Part shown: positions 19,302 to 28,614 of the stretch, one piece after another | Layout of the letters: each line of letters begins with the position of its first letter | Position numbering within the stretch: the first letter of the stretch is position 1 | Assembly: GCF_008764295.1 (NCBI RefSeq) | Contig: NZ_VTQX01000027.1 | Span: 1 to 53,556 of the forward strand | Direction of reading: 5' to 3' | Length of the DNA: 53,556 nt | From: Bacillus methanolicus | GTDB lineage: Bacteria > Bacillota > Bacilli > Bacillales > Cytobacillaceae | Notes under the pieces: generated by a model | What the model was told of the DNA's origin: nothing | Seen by the model: the letters and a program-made list of their open reading frames with translations, nothing else | Database searches by the model: none | Position numbers and translations under genes: made by a program

Positions 19302-19532
19302 GAAATAAGTTAGGTTAGACCAAATTGTTGCCCATGTCCATATTGGTGTATTTTAGCTTTGACGCGGGTGAAATAAGGGAAAAAAATTCTTGTATACATA
19401 CCTTAAACTATTTCACAATAGACAAAAATTCATTATATGTGAAGAGTAAACGAATGTGACCATACGAGTGGTGGAGTAGGAAAAAGCGCTTTTTGGACTA
19501 TAAGGAATAGGCTCGGAGTCAAGGAGAGAAGA

Positions 19533-19628
19533 ATGTCGTGTCAAAAAATTATGACAGAGAGGAGAGTACAGTGTAGAGGAGTTTATTCGATTAAGCAGTG
19601 CGAATACAAAGGGATTGATTTAGAATAG
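19533..19628 (+). CDS. Candidate 31-aa small ORF upstream of spoVFA
   Basis: ATG 19533 with AAGGAG (19521-19526) 6 nt upstream opens 31 codons ending at TAG 19626-19628. The peptide is basic and has three Cys (MSCQKIMTERR at its start). I recognise no family. It lies alone in a long gap next to sporulation genes, so it could be a small sporulation peptide, but chance is equally possible. Confidence 0.25.
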   Translation: MSCQKIMTERRVQCRGVYSIKQCEYKGIDLE

Positions 19629-19940
19629 AGCGAGCATTTGGACAAGCAGAGCAGTGTTTACATTTTATCCAAGTCAGAGTGGTCGTTCAGTATAAAAGAC
19701 GCAAAAATTGGTTTTTTATGAAATTAGCACAATCCTATAGCATCGCATAAAAAAGTAGTGATAACTGGGGAAATATTGCAGGCGAAATGTTTAGTTCCGG
19801 TTATAGGGTAAGGTATGGGACGAGGAAAAACTCTGCTAAGCATTAACAGAAGCCTGTTATCCAATGGTTAAAACCTCCGTTCCTTAGCTTTTATTCTAGA
19901 GCTCTTGACCAATTTCAGAAGAGATTTAGTGGGATAACTC

Positions 19941-19968
19941 ACCGATTCTTTCTTTTATTCATAAGATG
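19941..19968 (+). promoter_or_regulatory. Candidate sigma-K promoter of spoVFAB
   Basis: AC at 19941-19942 and CATAAGATG at 19960-19968 are 17 bp apart, close to the sigma-K form AC-N17-CATAnnnTA, with one mismatch (TG for TA). The B. subtilis spoVF operon is transcribed by sigma-K in the mother cell, which makes this placement sensible. Confidence 0.45.
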
Positions 19969-20066
19969 TTGGAGTAGTTGATATTTTAAAAAAACGATAA
20001 ATCAAAATGAGTTTATTAACTTATATTCTTGCCTTAGGATTTCAAAAAAAGAAGGTGAATTGTTTT

Positions 20067-20960
20067 ATGCTGACAGGATTGCATTTAGCAGTCATCGGTG
20101 GAGACGCAAGACAGTTGGAGATTATCCGTAGATTAACTGAGCTTGATGCAAAACTCTCACTAATAGGCTTCGAGCAGCTTGATCACGCTTTTTCGGGAGC
20201 GGTAAAGGAGAAGATAGATGAAGTTGACTTTTCCATCGTCGATACCATTATTCTTCCGGTAGCTGGAACAGGTTTAGACGGTCAGGTTGACACCATTTTT
20301 TCCAATGAAAAGGTATTTTTGTCCGAGGAGATATTGCTGGAAACACCATCACATTGCACAGTTTATTCAGGAATCACCAATTCCTATTTAAGCGGGATCA
20401 CTAAAAAAGCGGATCGCCGCCTTGTTCAGCTTTTTCAAAGAGATGACGTTGCTATATATAATTCGATCCCGACGGTTGAAGGTACAATTATGATGGCTAT
20501 TCATCATACAGATTTCACGATTCATGGTTCAAATGTGCTTGTTCTAGGTCTTGGTAGAGTTGGAATGACCGTAGCTAGAACTTTTGATGCCTTAGGTGCC
20601 TATGTAAAGGTGGGAGCTAGAAAAACAGAGCATATTGCAAGAATAACAGAAATGTCACTTACTCCTTTTCAATTAAAAAATCTCGAAGAACATGTAAGAG
20701 ATGTTGATATATGTATAAATACAATTCCTCATATGATCGTAACAGCTTCAGTGATATCGAAAATGCCACCGCACACATTGATTATTGATTTGGCTTCAAA
20801 GCCTGGAGGAACTGATTTTCGTTATGCAGAAAAAAGAGGAATTAAAGCATTGTTAGCACCTAGCTTGCCCGGCATCGTTGCACCTAGGACAGCAGGGCAA
20901 ATATTGGCGAACGTACTGTCAAGAGTGTTGCAAGAGGACTTACAATCACGAAAGGGGTAA
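20067..20960 (+). CDS. spoVFA: Dipicolinate synthase subunit A (SpoVFA/DpaA)
   Basis: With SpoVFB this makes dipicolinic acid from dihydrodipicolinate in the mother cell; the product fills the spore core as its calcium chelate. The 297-aa protein has the Rossmann nucleotide-binding motif GLGRVGMTVA (about residue 160) and family stretches YNSIPTVEGTIMMAI and LIIDLASKPGGTDF. ATG 20067 has GAAGGTGA upstream and gives the family start MLTGLxxAVIGGDARQLEI. A 20-codon in-frame extension upstream has no site. spoVFB starts 5 bp after its stop. Confidence 0.97.
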   Translation: MLTGLHLAVIGGDARQLEIIRRLTELDAKLSLIGFEQLDHAFSGAVKEKIDEVDFSIVDTIILPVAGTGLDGQVDTIFSNEKVFLSEEILLETPSHCTVYSGITNSYLSGITKKADRRLVQLFQRDDVAIYNSIPTVEGTIMMAIHHTDFTIHGSNVLVLGLGRVGMTVARTFDALGAYVKVGARKTEHIARITEMSLTPFQLKNLEEHVRDVDICINTIPHMIVTASVISKMPPHTLIIDLASKPGGTDFRYAEKRGIKALLAPSLPGIVAPRTAGQILANVLSRVLQEDLQSRKG

Positions 20961-20965
20961 GGAAC

Positions 20966-21562
20966 ATGAGTGTTAATGGTAAGAGGATTGGTTTTGGGCT
21001 AACTGGTTCCCACTGTACGTACGATGAAGTTTTTCCAGAAATAGAAAAACTCGTTCATGCAGGGGCAGAAGTTTTGCCAGTTGTAACCCATACCGTCAAA
21101 AATACTGATACACGTTTTGGAAAAGGGGAAGATTGGATTGAACGGATTGAAGAATTAACTGGAAATAAAGTTATTGATACCATTGTAAAAGCAGAGCCGT
21201 TAGGTCCCAAAATTCCTCTTGATTGTATGGTGATTGCTCCATTAACTGGAAATTCGCTTAGTAAATTTGCAAATGCAATGACTGACTCTCCTGTATTAAT
21301 GGCCGCAAAAGCCACTTTGCGAAACCGTAAGCCAGTCGTTTTAGGAATTTCAACCAATGATGCTCTCGGGTTAAACGGTGTTAATTTAATGAGATTGATG
21401 GCTACAAAAAATATATATTTTATTCCATATGGTCAAGATGATCCGATTAAAAAGCCGAATTCGTTAGTGGCAAGAATGTCTTTATTACTGGACACGGTGG
21501 AAGCAGCGATGAACGGAGAGCAGATCCAACCAGTACTTGTTGAGCGTTATAAAGATCAATAG
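20966..21562 (+). CDS. spoVFB: Dipicolinate synthase subunit B (SpoVFB/DpaB)
   Basis: The flavoprotein-like partner of SpoVFA, 198 aa, with the FMN-binding fold of the UbiX/Dfp group (GFGLTGSHCTYDEV near the start, then MVIAPLTGNSLSKFANAMTD split around residues 88-107). AAAGGGG lies just before ATG 20966. It is the second gene of a two-gene sporulation operon; the gap of about 390 bp to asd suggests that asd has its own promoter. Confidence 0.96.
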   Translation: MSVNGKRIGFGLTGSHCTYDEVFPEIEKLVHAGAEVLPVVTHTVKNTDTRFGKGEDWIERIEELTGNKVIDTIVKAEPLGPKIPLDCMVIAPLTGNSLSKFANAMTDSPVLMAAKATLRNRKPVVLGISTNDALGLNGVNLMRLMATKNIYFIPYGQDDPIKKPNSLVARMSLLLDTVEAAMNGEQIQPVLVERYKDQ

Positions 21563-21955
21563 TTTTTACTAAAAATGGCGGTATGCGGAATCCCTTTATC
21601 AGCAGAAGAGATGGGGATTAAAGATTTTTAAGAGAGCCATATTTGATGAAAAATCTCTTCCGTTGCCGCTAAAAATATGAATGGATATTTCTCTTCAAAG
21701 AGACAAAATTTTATTTCATTAAAGTATGAATATGTTAAAATAGATCATATTATGATGTAATATTTAATAGTTAAGCCTCTTTTTTATTGTCAATCATGAA
21801 GTTTATAACGAATTCTATAAAATGAATCGGTTTTATATTTATTACATTATGATAATGAAACTAATTTTATAGAAGGTAAATGAAATTTAGCTTCTATTTT
21901 AGTCTAGCCAACAATTCATATTTTGAAAAGAAATAGATGGGAAGGGGAAACAATT
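21563..21955. other. spoVFB-asd intergenic region
   Basis: AT-rich, about 390 bp, with no coding frame. AATCCC (near 21589) and GGGGATT (near 21612) could form a weak hairpin followed by AAAGATTTTTA, a possible spoVFB terminator. A possible extended -10 for asd lies at 21733-21741. I see no lysine or other riboswitch core. Confidence 0.45.
21733..21741 (+). promoter_or_regulatory. Possible extended -10 for asd-dapG-dapA
   Basis: TGTTAAAAT resembles the extended -10 TGnTATAAT with one mismatch and lacks a clear -35. It is about 215 bp before the asd start, so other promoters nearer the gene are possible. Confidence 0.3.
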
Positions 21956-23005
21956 ATGACAGAAAGAAAAGCATTTCATGTAGCAGTAGTTGGAGCAACG
22001 GGAGCGGTTGGGCAACAAATGCTAAAAACTCTTGAAGAACGGAATTTTCCAATTTCGAAGTTGACATTGCTGTCCTCACCACGTTCTGCTGGGAAGGCAG
22101 TGGTTTTTAAAGGACAAGAATATATCGTTCAAGAAGCAAAACCTGAAAGTTTTGAAAATGTTGATATTGCTCTTTTCAGTGCTGGAGGTAGTGTTTCCAA
22201 GGAACTTGCCCCAGAAGCGGTAAAAAGGGGAGCGATAGTGGTCGATAACACGAGTGCTTTTAGAATGGATGAAAATACGCCGCTTGTTGTTCCAGAAGTA
22301 AACGAGTCCGATTTGCATCAACACAATGGGATCATTGCTAATCCAAACTGTTCTACCATTCAGATGGTGGTTGCTTTACAGCCAATACTTGAATCGTTCG
22401 GTTTAAAAAAGGTGATCGTCTCCACTTATCAAGCTGTTTCTGGTTCTGGTGCTCAGGCTGTTGAAGAACTTTATGAGCAAACAAAGGCAATTATTGAGAA
22501 GGAAGACTTCGAACCTAAGATTTTACCAGTAAAATCGGATAAGAAGCATTATCAAATTGCTTTCAATGCCATTCCGCAAATTGATAAGTTTGAGGACAAC
22601 GGCTACACTTTTGAAGAAATGAAAATGATTAATGAAACGAAAAAGATAATGCATTTACCTGAATTAAAGGTTGCGGCCACATGCGTAAGATTACCTGTCG
22701 CTACAGGTCATTCTGAGTCTCTTTATTTTGAGGTAGAGAAAGCTGGGGTAACACCTGAAGACATTAAAGCTTTATTGCAGGATGCTCCTGGTGTTGTTTT
22801 ACAAGACGATCCACAGAATCAAATTTACCCAATGCCGGCTGACTGCGTCGGTAAAAACGATGTTTTTGTTGGGCGGATTCGCAGAGATTTAGATGAAGAA
22901 AAAGGCTTTCATATGTGGGTTGTGTCGGATAATCTGCTAAAGGGTGCTGCTTGGAATTCAGTTCAGATCGCTGAAAGTTTAATTAAAATCGGACTAGTTA
23001 AATAA
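21956..23005 (+). CDS. asd: Aspartate-semialdehyde dehydrogenase
   Basis: Asd reduces aspartyl phosphate to aspartate semialdehyde, the branch point toward lysine/diaminopimelate, threonine and methionine. The 349-aa product has the N-terminal NADP motif [13 protein letters not shown], the active-site Cys132 in NPNCSTIQM, and [10 protein letters not shown] near the substrate site. ATG 21956 follows GAAGGGGA; an 11-codon in-frame extension lacks a site. It heads asd-dapG-dapA, which supplies dihydrodipicolinate for both the cell wall and SpoVFAB. Confidence 0.97.
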   Translation: MTERKAFHVAVVGATGAVGQQMLKTLEERNFPISKLTLLSSPRSAGKAVVFKGQEYIVQEAKPESFENVDIALFSAGGSVSKELAPEAVKRGAIVVDNTSAFRMDENTPLVVPEVNESDLHQHNGIIANPNCSTIQMVVALQPILESFGLKKVIVSTYQAVSGSGAQAVEELYEQTKAIIEKEDFEPKILPVKSDKKHYQIAFNAIPQIDKFEDNGYTFEEMKMINETKKIMHLPELKVAATCVRLPVATGHSESLYFEVEKAGVTPEDIKALLQDAPGVVLQDDPQNQIYPMPADCVGKNDVFVGRIRRDLDEEKGFHMWVVSDNLLKGAAWNSVQIAESLIKIGLVK

Positions 23006-23082
23006 GTTTTCGGGATAGATTGCTCGCAAACAACTAAGAATGAAACTAAGAAAAGAGCCTTTCTAATAATTGAGGTGTTACG

Positions 23083-24324
23083 ATGAAGATTATCGTTCAA
23101 AAATTCGGGGGAACTTCCGTAAGAAGTGAGGAAACGCGAGAATATGCCAAAAAACATATTCAAAAGGCACTCATAGATGGATATAAAGTAGTGGTTGTCG
23201 TCTCAGCGATGGGAAGAAGTGGAGATCCCTATGCTACGGATACACTGCTCTCATTAATTGATGGAGCAAAAACAATGGTAACAAAGCGTGAGCAGGATCT
23301 TCTTCTCTCATGCGGAGAAGTGATTTCCAGTGTTGTCTTCACAGAAATGCTGCTGAAAAACGGGATAAAGGCAACCTCTTTAACAGGGTCTCAAGCAGGA
23401 TTCCGAACCAATCATGATCATACCAATGCAAAGATTGTGAAAATGGAATGCGATCGTTTGCTTGAAGAGCTGCAAAACTATGATGTCGTTGTTGTTGCTG
23501 GGTTTCAAGGAGCCGCCAAAAACGGCGATACAACGACGATTGGTCGTGGTGGCAGTGATACTTCTGCATCCGCATTAGGAGCAGCACTACAAGCTGAATG
23601 GGTCGATATTTTTACCGATGTAGAAGGAATCATGACAGCGGACCCCCGTATTGCAGAAAACGCGCGACCGCTGAGTGTTGTTACGTATAACGAAGTGTGT
23701 AACCTTGCTTATCAAGGGGCAAAGGTCATTCATCCACGCGCAGTAGAAATTGCTATGCAGGCAAAAATTCCAATCCGAATTCGTTCCACTTATTCGGACA
23801 ATCCTGGAACGCTTGTGACGACGTTAAATCGCAGCAATAGAGGCAGTGATATTAATGAGCGCACGGTGACAGGGATTGCCCATGTTGCCCCTGTAACACA
23901 AATTAAGGTGTTGGCAAGAAAGGGTGAATACGACCTTCAAGCAGAAGTTTTTAAGTCGATGGCAAATGAAAAAATAAGCGTTGACTTTATCAATATCTCT
24001 CCTAACGGTGTCGTTTATACGGTAACTGATGAGATGAGTGAAAAGGCAGAAGATATTTTAAAGACGAAGGGATATGAGCCACTGCTTGAAAAAAATTGTG
24101 CTAAAGTTTCAATTGTCGGTGCTGGTATAGCTGGGGTTCCCGGTATTACAGCGAAGATTGTGACTGCCTTATCTGAAAAAGGAATAAGAATTTTACAGTC
24201 TGCCGATAGTCATACAACAATATGGGTCTTAGTTAAGCAGGATGATCTTGTCACGGCAGTCAATACACTGCATGATGCTTTTGAGCTTCAAAATGATACA
24301 TTTGAATATGAGAGATTGGATTAA
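23083..24324 (+). CDS. dapG: Aspartokinase I (diaminopimelate-sensitive type)
   Basis: Phosphorylates aspartate, the first step of the aspartate family pathway. The 413-aa protein has the kinase motif QKFGGTSVR at its start, GRGGSDTSA, FTDVEGIMTADPR, and two C-terminal ACT domains (about 265-400). Position between asd and dapA marks it as DapG, whose B. subtilis counterpart is inhibited by meso-diaminopimelate, rather than LysC or ThrD. GAGGTG lies upstream of ATG 23083. Confidence 0.95.
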   Translation: MKIIVQKFGGTSVRSEETREYAKKHIQKALIDGYKVVVVVSAMGRSGDPYATDTLLSLIDGAKTMVTKREQDLLLSCGEVISSVVFTEMLLKNGIKATSLTGSQAGFRTNHDHTNAKIVKMECDRLLEELQNYDVVVVAGFQGAAKNGDTTTIGRGGSDTSASALGAALQAEWVDIFTDVEGIMTADPRIAENARPLSVVTYNEVCNLAYQGAKVIHPRAVEIAMQAKIPIRIRSTYSDNPGTLVTTLNRSNRGSDINERTVTGIAHVAPVTQIKVLARKGEYDLQAEVFKSMANEKISVDFINISPNGVVYTVTDEMSEKAEDILKTKGYEPLLEKNCAKVSIVGAGIAGVPGITAKIVTALSEKGIRILQSADSHTTIWVLVKQDDLVTAVNTLHDAFELQNDTFEYERLD

Positions 24325-24391
24325 TGTTTAATGAAGTTTCACTACTGTCGAAACTTCGAATCGTGTTAATTGTACACAAGGGAGTGTAAAT

Positions 24392-25264
24392 ATGGCTTTA
24401 TTTGGTAGAGTTTCAACCGCGATGGTAACCCCTTTTGATAATAAGGGACATATTGATTTTGCCAAAACAACTCAGTTAATTAATTACTTGATTGAAAACG
24501 GAACGGACTCTCTCGTTGTTGCTGGAACAACTGGTGAATCTCCGACATTGACAAAAGAAGAAAAGATCGCTTTGTTTCAGCACGTTGTAAAAATTGTCGA
24601 TAAGCGAGTTCCAGTTATTGCGGGGACAGGAAGCAATAACACATATGCTTCGATCGAGTTGACAAAAAAGGCAGAGCAGCTTGGTGTCAACGGAATTATG
24701 GTGGTTGCTCCTTATTATAATAAACCAAATCAAGAAGGTCTGTACCAGCACTTCAAAGAAATTGCTGAAGCAACAACATTGCCGGTAATGGTCTATAATA
24801 TTCCAAGCCGTTCTGTAGTCAATATTTTGCCTGAAACAATCATTCGTTTAGCAGAAGTTTCCAATATTGTAGCCGTGAAAGAGGCAAGCGGAGACTTAAA
24901 TGCGATGACAAAAATTATTGCTAATACGCCAGAAGACTTCCTCTTATACAGTGGTGATGATGGGATTGCACTTCCGGTTTTAGCGATTGGAGGAACTGGT
25001 GTTGTTTCAGTCGCATCTCATATCATTGGAAAAGAAATGCAAGAAATGGTGCACGCGTTTTTAAACGGGGAGCATAGACGTGCAGCTGAGCTTCATCAAG
25101 TGCTTTTACCAATGATGGAAGGTCTCTTTAAAGCACCGAGTCCCGTACCAGTCAAAACAGCTCTTCAATTAAAAGGATTAAATGTCGGCTCAGTTCGATT
25201 ACCATTAGTCCCTTTAACAGAGCAAGAAAGAAATGCGCTAATTGCTTTATTAAATAAGGCTTAA
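24392..25264 (+). CDS. dapA: 4-hydroxy-tetrahydrodipicolinate synthase
   Basis: Condenses pyruvate with aspartate semialdehyde. The 290-aa TIM-barrel has GTTGESPTLT (pyruvate-binding region), Tyr135 in YNIPSR and the Schiff-base Lys163 in VAVKEASGD. The product feeds diaminopimelate for peptidoglycan and dipicolinate for spores. A strong terminator follows, ending the asd-dapG-dapA unit. Confidence 0.97.
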   Translation: MALFGRVSTAMVTPFDNKGHIDFAKTTQLINYLIENGTDSLVVAGTTGESPTLTKEEKIALFQHVVKIVDKRVPVIAGTGSNNTYASIELTKKAEQLGVNGIMVVAPYYNKPNQEGLYQHFKEIAEATTLPVMVYNIPSRSVVNILPETIIRLAEVSNIVAVKEASGDLNAMTKIIANTPEDFLLYSGDDGIALPVLAIGGTGVVSVASHIIGKEMQEMVHAFLNGEHRRAAELHQVLLPMMEGLFKAPSPVPVKTALQLKGLNVGSVRLPLVPLTEQERNALIALLNKA

Positions 25265-25276
25265 TGCTTTTAAAGG

Positions 25277-25320
25277 CCAGCTCAAACGCTGCAATTAAGC
25301 AGTGCTTGAGCTGGTTTTTT
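25277..25320 (+). terminator. Intrinsic terminator after dapA
   Basis: A 16-bp stem with one mismatch and one G-U pair (25277-25292 with 25299-25314), an AATTAA loop and six T. Confidence 0.93.
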
Positions 25321-25627
25321 CATTGGTTTGATATTATTTATGTCAAGTGCAAGAGGTCGGACGCCTTTGTCAAGACCTTTTTATTCCTTTCTGATAAGTT
25401 AAGCGGGGGTGTTGCGACTATCGGTTTTATCATAGAATGGACACTTCATGAACGAAAGCTGTTGTGGAACAGCTTCATATGTGAGCAGTTGAAACGAATG
25501 GTTTCCCCCTTTGTTTATGATAAAGACAAATGATACGCTAAAATTGGTTGGAAAGGGTTTCAGTTTTCAAGTATAATAATGGTAACTGATCTTGGGTCGG
25601 AAACAACAAGTAGGAGGAAGTATAACA
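25321..25627. other. dapA-rnjB intergenic region
   Basis: About 300 bp containing the rnjB promoter and ribosome site. A frame open across it (25264-25533) begins inside the dapA terminator and has no ribosome site, so I do not call it. Confidence 0.55.
25548..25577 (+). promoter_or_regulatory. Sigma-A promoter of rnjB
   Basis: TTGGAA (25548-25553) and a perfect TATAAT (25572-25577) are 18 bp apart, about 50 bp before the TTG start. Confidence 0.65.
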
Positions 25628-27295
25628 TTGAACATAAGAACGAATGAAAACATCAAGATAGTAGCTCTAGGAGGAGTTGGAGAAATTGGCAAAAACATGT
25701 ATGTGGTGGATGTGGACGAGGACTTATTTGTCTTAGATGCCGGTCTCATGTTTCCGGAAAATGAAATGCTCGGAATTGATATTGTCATCCCGGATATTAC
25801 CTATCTCACGCAAAATAAGGAACGGATAAAAGGGATTTTTCTCTCTCATGGACATGAGGATCACATCGGGGCACTTTCCTATCTTTTACGTCAGGTGCAA
25901 GCACCGGTATACGGTACAAAGCTTACGCTTGCCCTTGCCAAAGCAAAAATGAAGGAACAGGAATATAAAGGAAAAATGAATTTTGTGGAGATACACTCAG
26001 ATTCAATTATCGATCTGAATACGGTTAAAGTCTCTTTTTTCAAAACGAATCATAGCATTCCTGATTCTGTTGGTATTGCGATACATACATCAGAAGGGGC
26101 AATCGTCTATACAGGCGATTTTAAATTTGATCAGGCTGCGACCGAACTTTACAAGCCAGAAATAGGGAAAATGGCAGCTTTAGGAGAAAAAGGGGTGCTT
26201 TGCCTTTTATCAGACAGTACAGATGCTGAGAAGCCTGGTTATACACCATCAGAGGCGATTGTTGTTCGCTCGATGAAAGATGTATTTTATAACGCAAAGG
26301 GGAGAATCATTGCTGCCTCTTTTGCATCAGATTTAAATCGCATTCAGCATATTTTTGACGCTGCTTATGAAAGCAGAAGAAAAATTGTTGTAGTAGGGAA
26401 GAGTTTGCAGCAAGTATTTGATATTGCGATCGAGCTTGATTATCTTCATGTCCATCATGAATTAATCATTCCGATCGATGGAATGAAGGATTATGATGAC
26501 GATGAAATTGTCATCTTAGCAACAGGGATGCAAGGAGAGCCAATTGAAGCGCTACAAAAGATGGCAAAGGGGCAGCATCGATATATAAATATTCAAGAGG
26601 GCGATACAGTTCTAATTGCTGCCTCTCCATTACGTGGCGGTGAGGTATTCATATACAAGACAATTGATATGTTGAGTCGTGCAGGTGCCAACGTTATCTC
26701 TGGAAGGCGGATGGTACATACTTCAAGTCATGGCAGCGAGGAAGAGCTTAAATTCATGATTAATATGATGAACCCGAGGTTCTTTATCCCGGTACATGGT
26801 GAATACCGCATGTTGAAGGCCCATAGTAAAATTGCGAAAGAATGCGGGATTACTGACGATCGAATTGCGATGATTGATAAAGGAGATGTTCTTGAAATAG
26901 AGGGTGATCAAGTTAAAATTGCTGGAAAAGTGACCGCTGGAAACATCTTAGTTGATGGAAGTGGAATCGGTGATGTCGGCAATATTGTTTTAAGAGATCG
27001 CAAACTTTTATCGCAGGACGGCGTTCTCATTGTTGTAGTAACCTTAAATAAGGCAGAAAAGAAAATTTCGGCAGGCCCTGAAATTATTTCACGCGGATTC
27101 GTTTATGTACGGGAATCCGAAGAGCTCATGGTCGAGTCTGTTAAACTTGTAAAAGGAGTTGTCGAAAAAAATATTAGACAAGAGTTTTTTGATTGGGCGA
27201 GTATTAAACAAGATATGCGAGATGGGCTCAACCAGTTTTTATTTGAAAAAACGAAACGAAGACCGATGATTATGCCAATTATCATGGAAGTATAG
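25628..27295 (+). CDS. rnjB: Ribonuclease J2
   Basis: A metallo-beta-lactamase/beta-CASP ribonuclease that partners RNase J1 in mRNA decay and 5' end processing. The 555-aa protein has ALGGVGEIGKN, the metal motif SHGHEDHIGAL, TGDFKFD, the beta-CASP region and PVHGEYRML, ending in the shared KTKRRPMIMPIIMEV. I use TTG 25628, with AGGAGG at 25612-25617 (10-nt spacing), which gives the usual length. The position after dapA marks J2 rather than J1. The complete HxHxDH motif is notable, since the B. subtilis J2 motif is altered as I remember it. Confidence 0.93.
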   Translation: MNIRTNENIKIVALGGVGEIGKNMYVVDVDEDLFVLDAGLMFPENEMLGIDIVIPDITYLTQNKERIKGIFLSHGHEDHIGALSYLLRQVQAPVYGTKLTLALAKAKMKEQEYKGKMNFVEIHSDSIIDLNTVKVSFFKTNHSIPDSVGIAIHTSEGAIVYTGDFKFDQAATELYKPEIGKMAALGEKGVLCLLSDSTDAEKPGYTPSEAIVVRSMKDVFYNAKGRIIAASFASDLNRIQHIFDAAYESRRKIVVVGKSLQQVFDIAIELDYLHVHHELIIPIDGMKDYDDDEIVILATGMQGEPIEALQKMAKGQHRYINIQEGDTVLIAASPLRGGEVFIYKTIDMLSRAGANVISGRRMVHTSSHGSEEELKFMINMMNPRFFIPVHGEYRMLKAHSKIAKECGITDDRIAMIDKGDVLEIEGDQVKIAGKVTAGNILVDGSGIGDVGNIVLRDRKLLSQDGVLIVVVTLNKAEKKISAGPEIISRGFVYVRESEELMVESVKLVKGVVEKNIRQEFFDWASIKQDMRDGLNQFLFEKTKRRPMIMPIIMEV

Positions 27296-27332
27296 AGAGC
27301 GTCCTTATGGACCTCTCTTTTTAATTATGTGG
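27295..27332 (+). terminator. Intrinsic terminator after rnjB
   Basis: GAGAG plus GTCC pair with GGAC plus CTCTC (one bulged C) around TTAT, followed by TTTTTAA. Confidence 0.75.
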
Positions 27333-27596
27333 TTTTGTTAATTGACATAATTAATGATTACCTGTAAAGCTTTGTTTTCACTCGACTTTTGCAATGCAAT
27401 AAGGTCCTCCAATTCCATAGAAGGAAAGAAAATTGTGTATCCCTGCCTTCCGATAAAAAGTGATACGTCACTTAATCTCAGTTACTATCCCTTTCTAATT
27501 GCTATTCCTACTTTTTCCGCTTGTGATTTTCTGCATGAATTTGCCGTTCGGGTTCAATACTAACATTGAGTTATTGTATAGAAGGGAGAATTCCGA
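27333..27596. other. rnjB-tepA intergenic region
   Basis: A perfect TTGACA at 27342-27347 has only a weak -10 (TAAAGC) 17 bp downstream, so it may or may not be the tepA promoter. A 69-codon open frame (27354-27563) has no ribosome site and I do not call it. Confidence 0.4.
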
Positions 27597-28346
27597 ATGG
27601 AGCACAATAGTAAATATACAAGCGAGCAAGAGGAAGGACAGGAGCAGCCCAAAGAGGATAAGTCCTCACCTTTAATGGAAAAAATTCAACAGCTTGGGCA
27701 AACTAATGTTCCCCAGCTCTCTCAAGATTCAAAAATTCACTGTTTGACAATAGTTGGCCAAATTGAAGGTCATCTTCAATTACCACCCCAAAATAAAACA
27801 ACAAAATATGAACATCTGATTCCGCAAATAGTAGCAATTGAACAAAATCCCAAAATAGAAGGGCTATTAGTCATTCTTAACACAGTTGGAGGAGATGTTG
27901 AGGCAGGTTTAGCGATTTCGGAAATGCTAGCATCACTATCAAAGCCAACTGTCTCGATCGTTCTAGGCGGCGGTCATTCCATCGGAGTTCCGATTGCTGT
28001 CTCATGTGATTATTCATTTATTGCAGAAACGGCCACTATGACGATTCATCCAATCCGTCTTACTGGCCTTGTAATTGGGGTTCCGCAAACCTTTGAGTAT
28101 TTGGATAAAATGCAAGAGCGAGTAGTGAGTTTTGTGACGAGGCATTCCAACATTTCAGAAGAAAAATTTAAAAATTTAATGTTTGAAAAAGGGAATTTAA
28201 CAAGAGATATCGGAACGAATGTCATAGGGACAGATGCGGTTAAGTATGGATTGATCGATGAAGTTGGTGGTATTGGTCAAGCGATGAGAAAATTGGATGA
28301 ACTGATTGAAATCAATAAGAATAACAGTGAGGAGTTGATTCAATGA
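27597..28346 (+). CDS. tepA: ClpP-like serine protease TepA
   Basis: A 249-aa ClpP/crotonase-fold protein with a charged N-terminal tail, the nucleophile Ser128 in GGGHSIGVP and the His of [10 protein letters not shown] (about residue 151). In B. subtilis TepA was described as translocation-enhancing and later linked to degradation of small acid-soluble spore proteins during outgrowth. The ORF ends 4 bases into ylzJ (ATGA overlap), suggesting coupling. Confidence 0.93.
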   Translation: MEHNSKYTSEQEEGQEQPKEDKSSPLMEKIQQLGQTNVPQLSQDSKIHCLTIVGQIEGHLQLPPQNKTTKYEHLIPQIVAIEQNPKIEGLLVILNTVGGDVEAGLAISEMLASLSKPTVSIVLGGGHSIGVPIAVSCDYSFIAETATMTIHPIRLTGLVIGVPQTFEYLDKMQERVVSFVTRHSNISEEKFKNLMFEKGNLTRDIGTNVIGTDAVKYGLIDEVGGIGQAMRKLDELIEINKNNSEELIQ

Positions 28347-28555
28347 TCTTATATACGATGATGCCTCAGGAGCTTGTTTTTCCAAGCGACAATAATGAGT
28401 TTGGGAAGCAAAAACATATAATGCATGAGGGCATTCCACTCATTGTTGAAGAGACAGGGGAACAAAGATATAGAGTTGTTCGCAATCTTAGTAGCGAGCC
28501 CAACCATTTTCTCGATCAACGCTTCAGTCCAGGTGCGATGATTTCCATCCATTAA
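28343..28555 (+). CDS. ylzJ: YlzJ-like small protein
   Basis: A 70-aa protein of the YlzJ family, recognised by its N-terminal [13 protein letters not shown], the [14 protein letters not shown] region and its place between tepA and spoIIIE. Its function is unknown. The start overlaps the tepA stop as ATGA. Confidence 0.88.
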   Translation: MILYTMMPQELVFPSDNNEFGKQKHIMHEGIPLIVEETGEQRYRVVRNLSSEPNHFLDQRFSPGAMISIH

Positions 28556-28589
28556 TGCCTAAGAACGATGGTATTAGAGAAAAGACTTA

Positions 28590-28598
28590 TGGTATAAT
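28590..28598 (+). promoter_or_regulatory. Extended -10 promoter before spoIIIE (TGGTATAAT)
   Basis: TGGTATAAT is a full match to TGnTATAAT. It lies about 16 bp upstream of a terminator-like hairpin, so a transcript begun here would meet that hairpin almost at once. Confidence 0.6.
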
Positions 28599-28614
28599 AG
28601 GTTCACCTCAAGAG

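Larger units (their letters stand above)
19302..20066. other. Long ymxH-spoVFA intergenic region
   Basis: About 765 bp without a recognised gene; B. subtilis has no comparable gap here as far as I recall. It holds a 31-codon ORF with a good ribosome site (19533-19628), a sigma-K-like -10 (CATACCTTA, 19397-19405) without a -35, and a better sigma-K candidate close to spoVFA. I recognise no degraded protein in any frame. Confidence 0.5.

Noticed and set aside
21563..21955. Lysine riboswitch before asd
   Set aside because: I looked for a structured leader but saw only AT-rich sequence without the conserved core.
25264..25533. 89-codon open frame after dapA
   Set aside because: It begins inside the dapA terminator, has no ribosome site and no recognisable protein.
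27354..27563. 69-codon open frame between rnjB and tepA
   Set aside because: There is no ribosome site, and its composition is unlike the real genes; likely chance.
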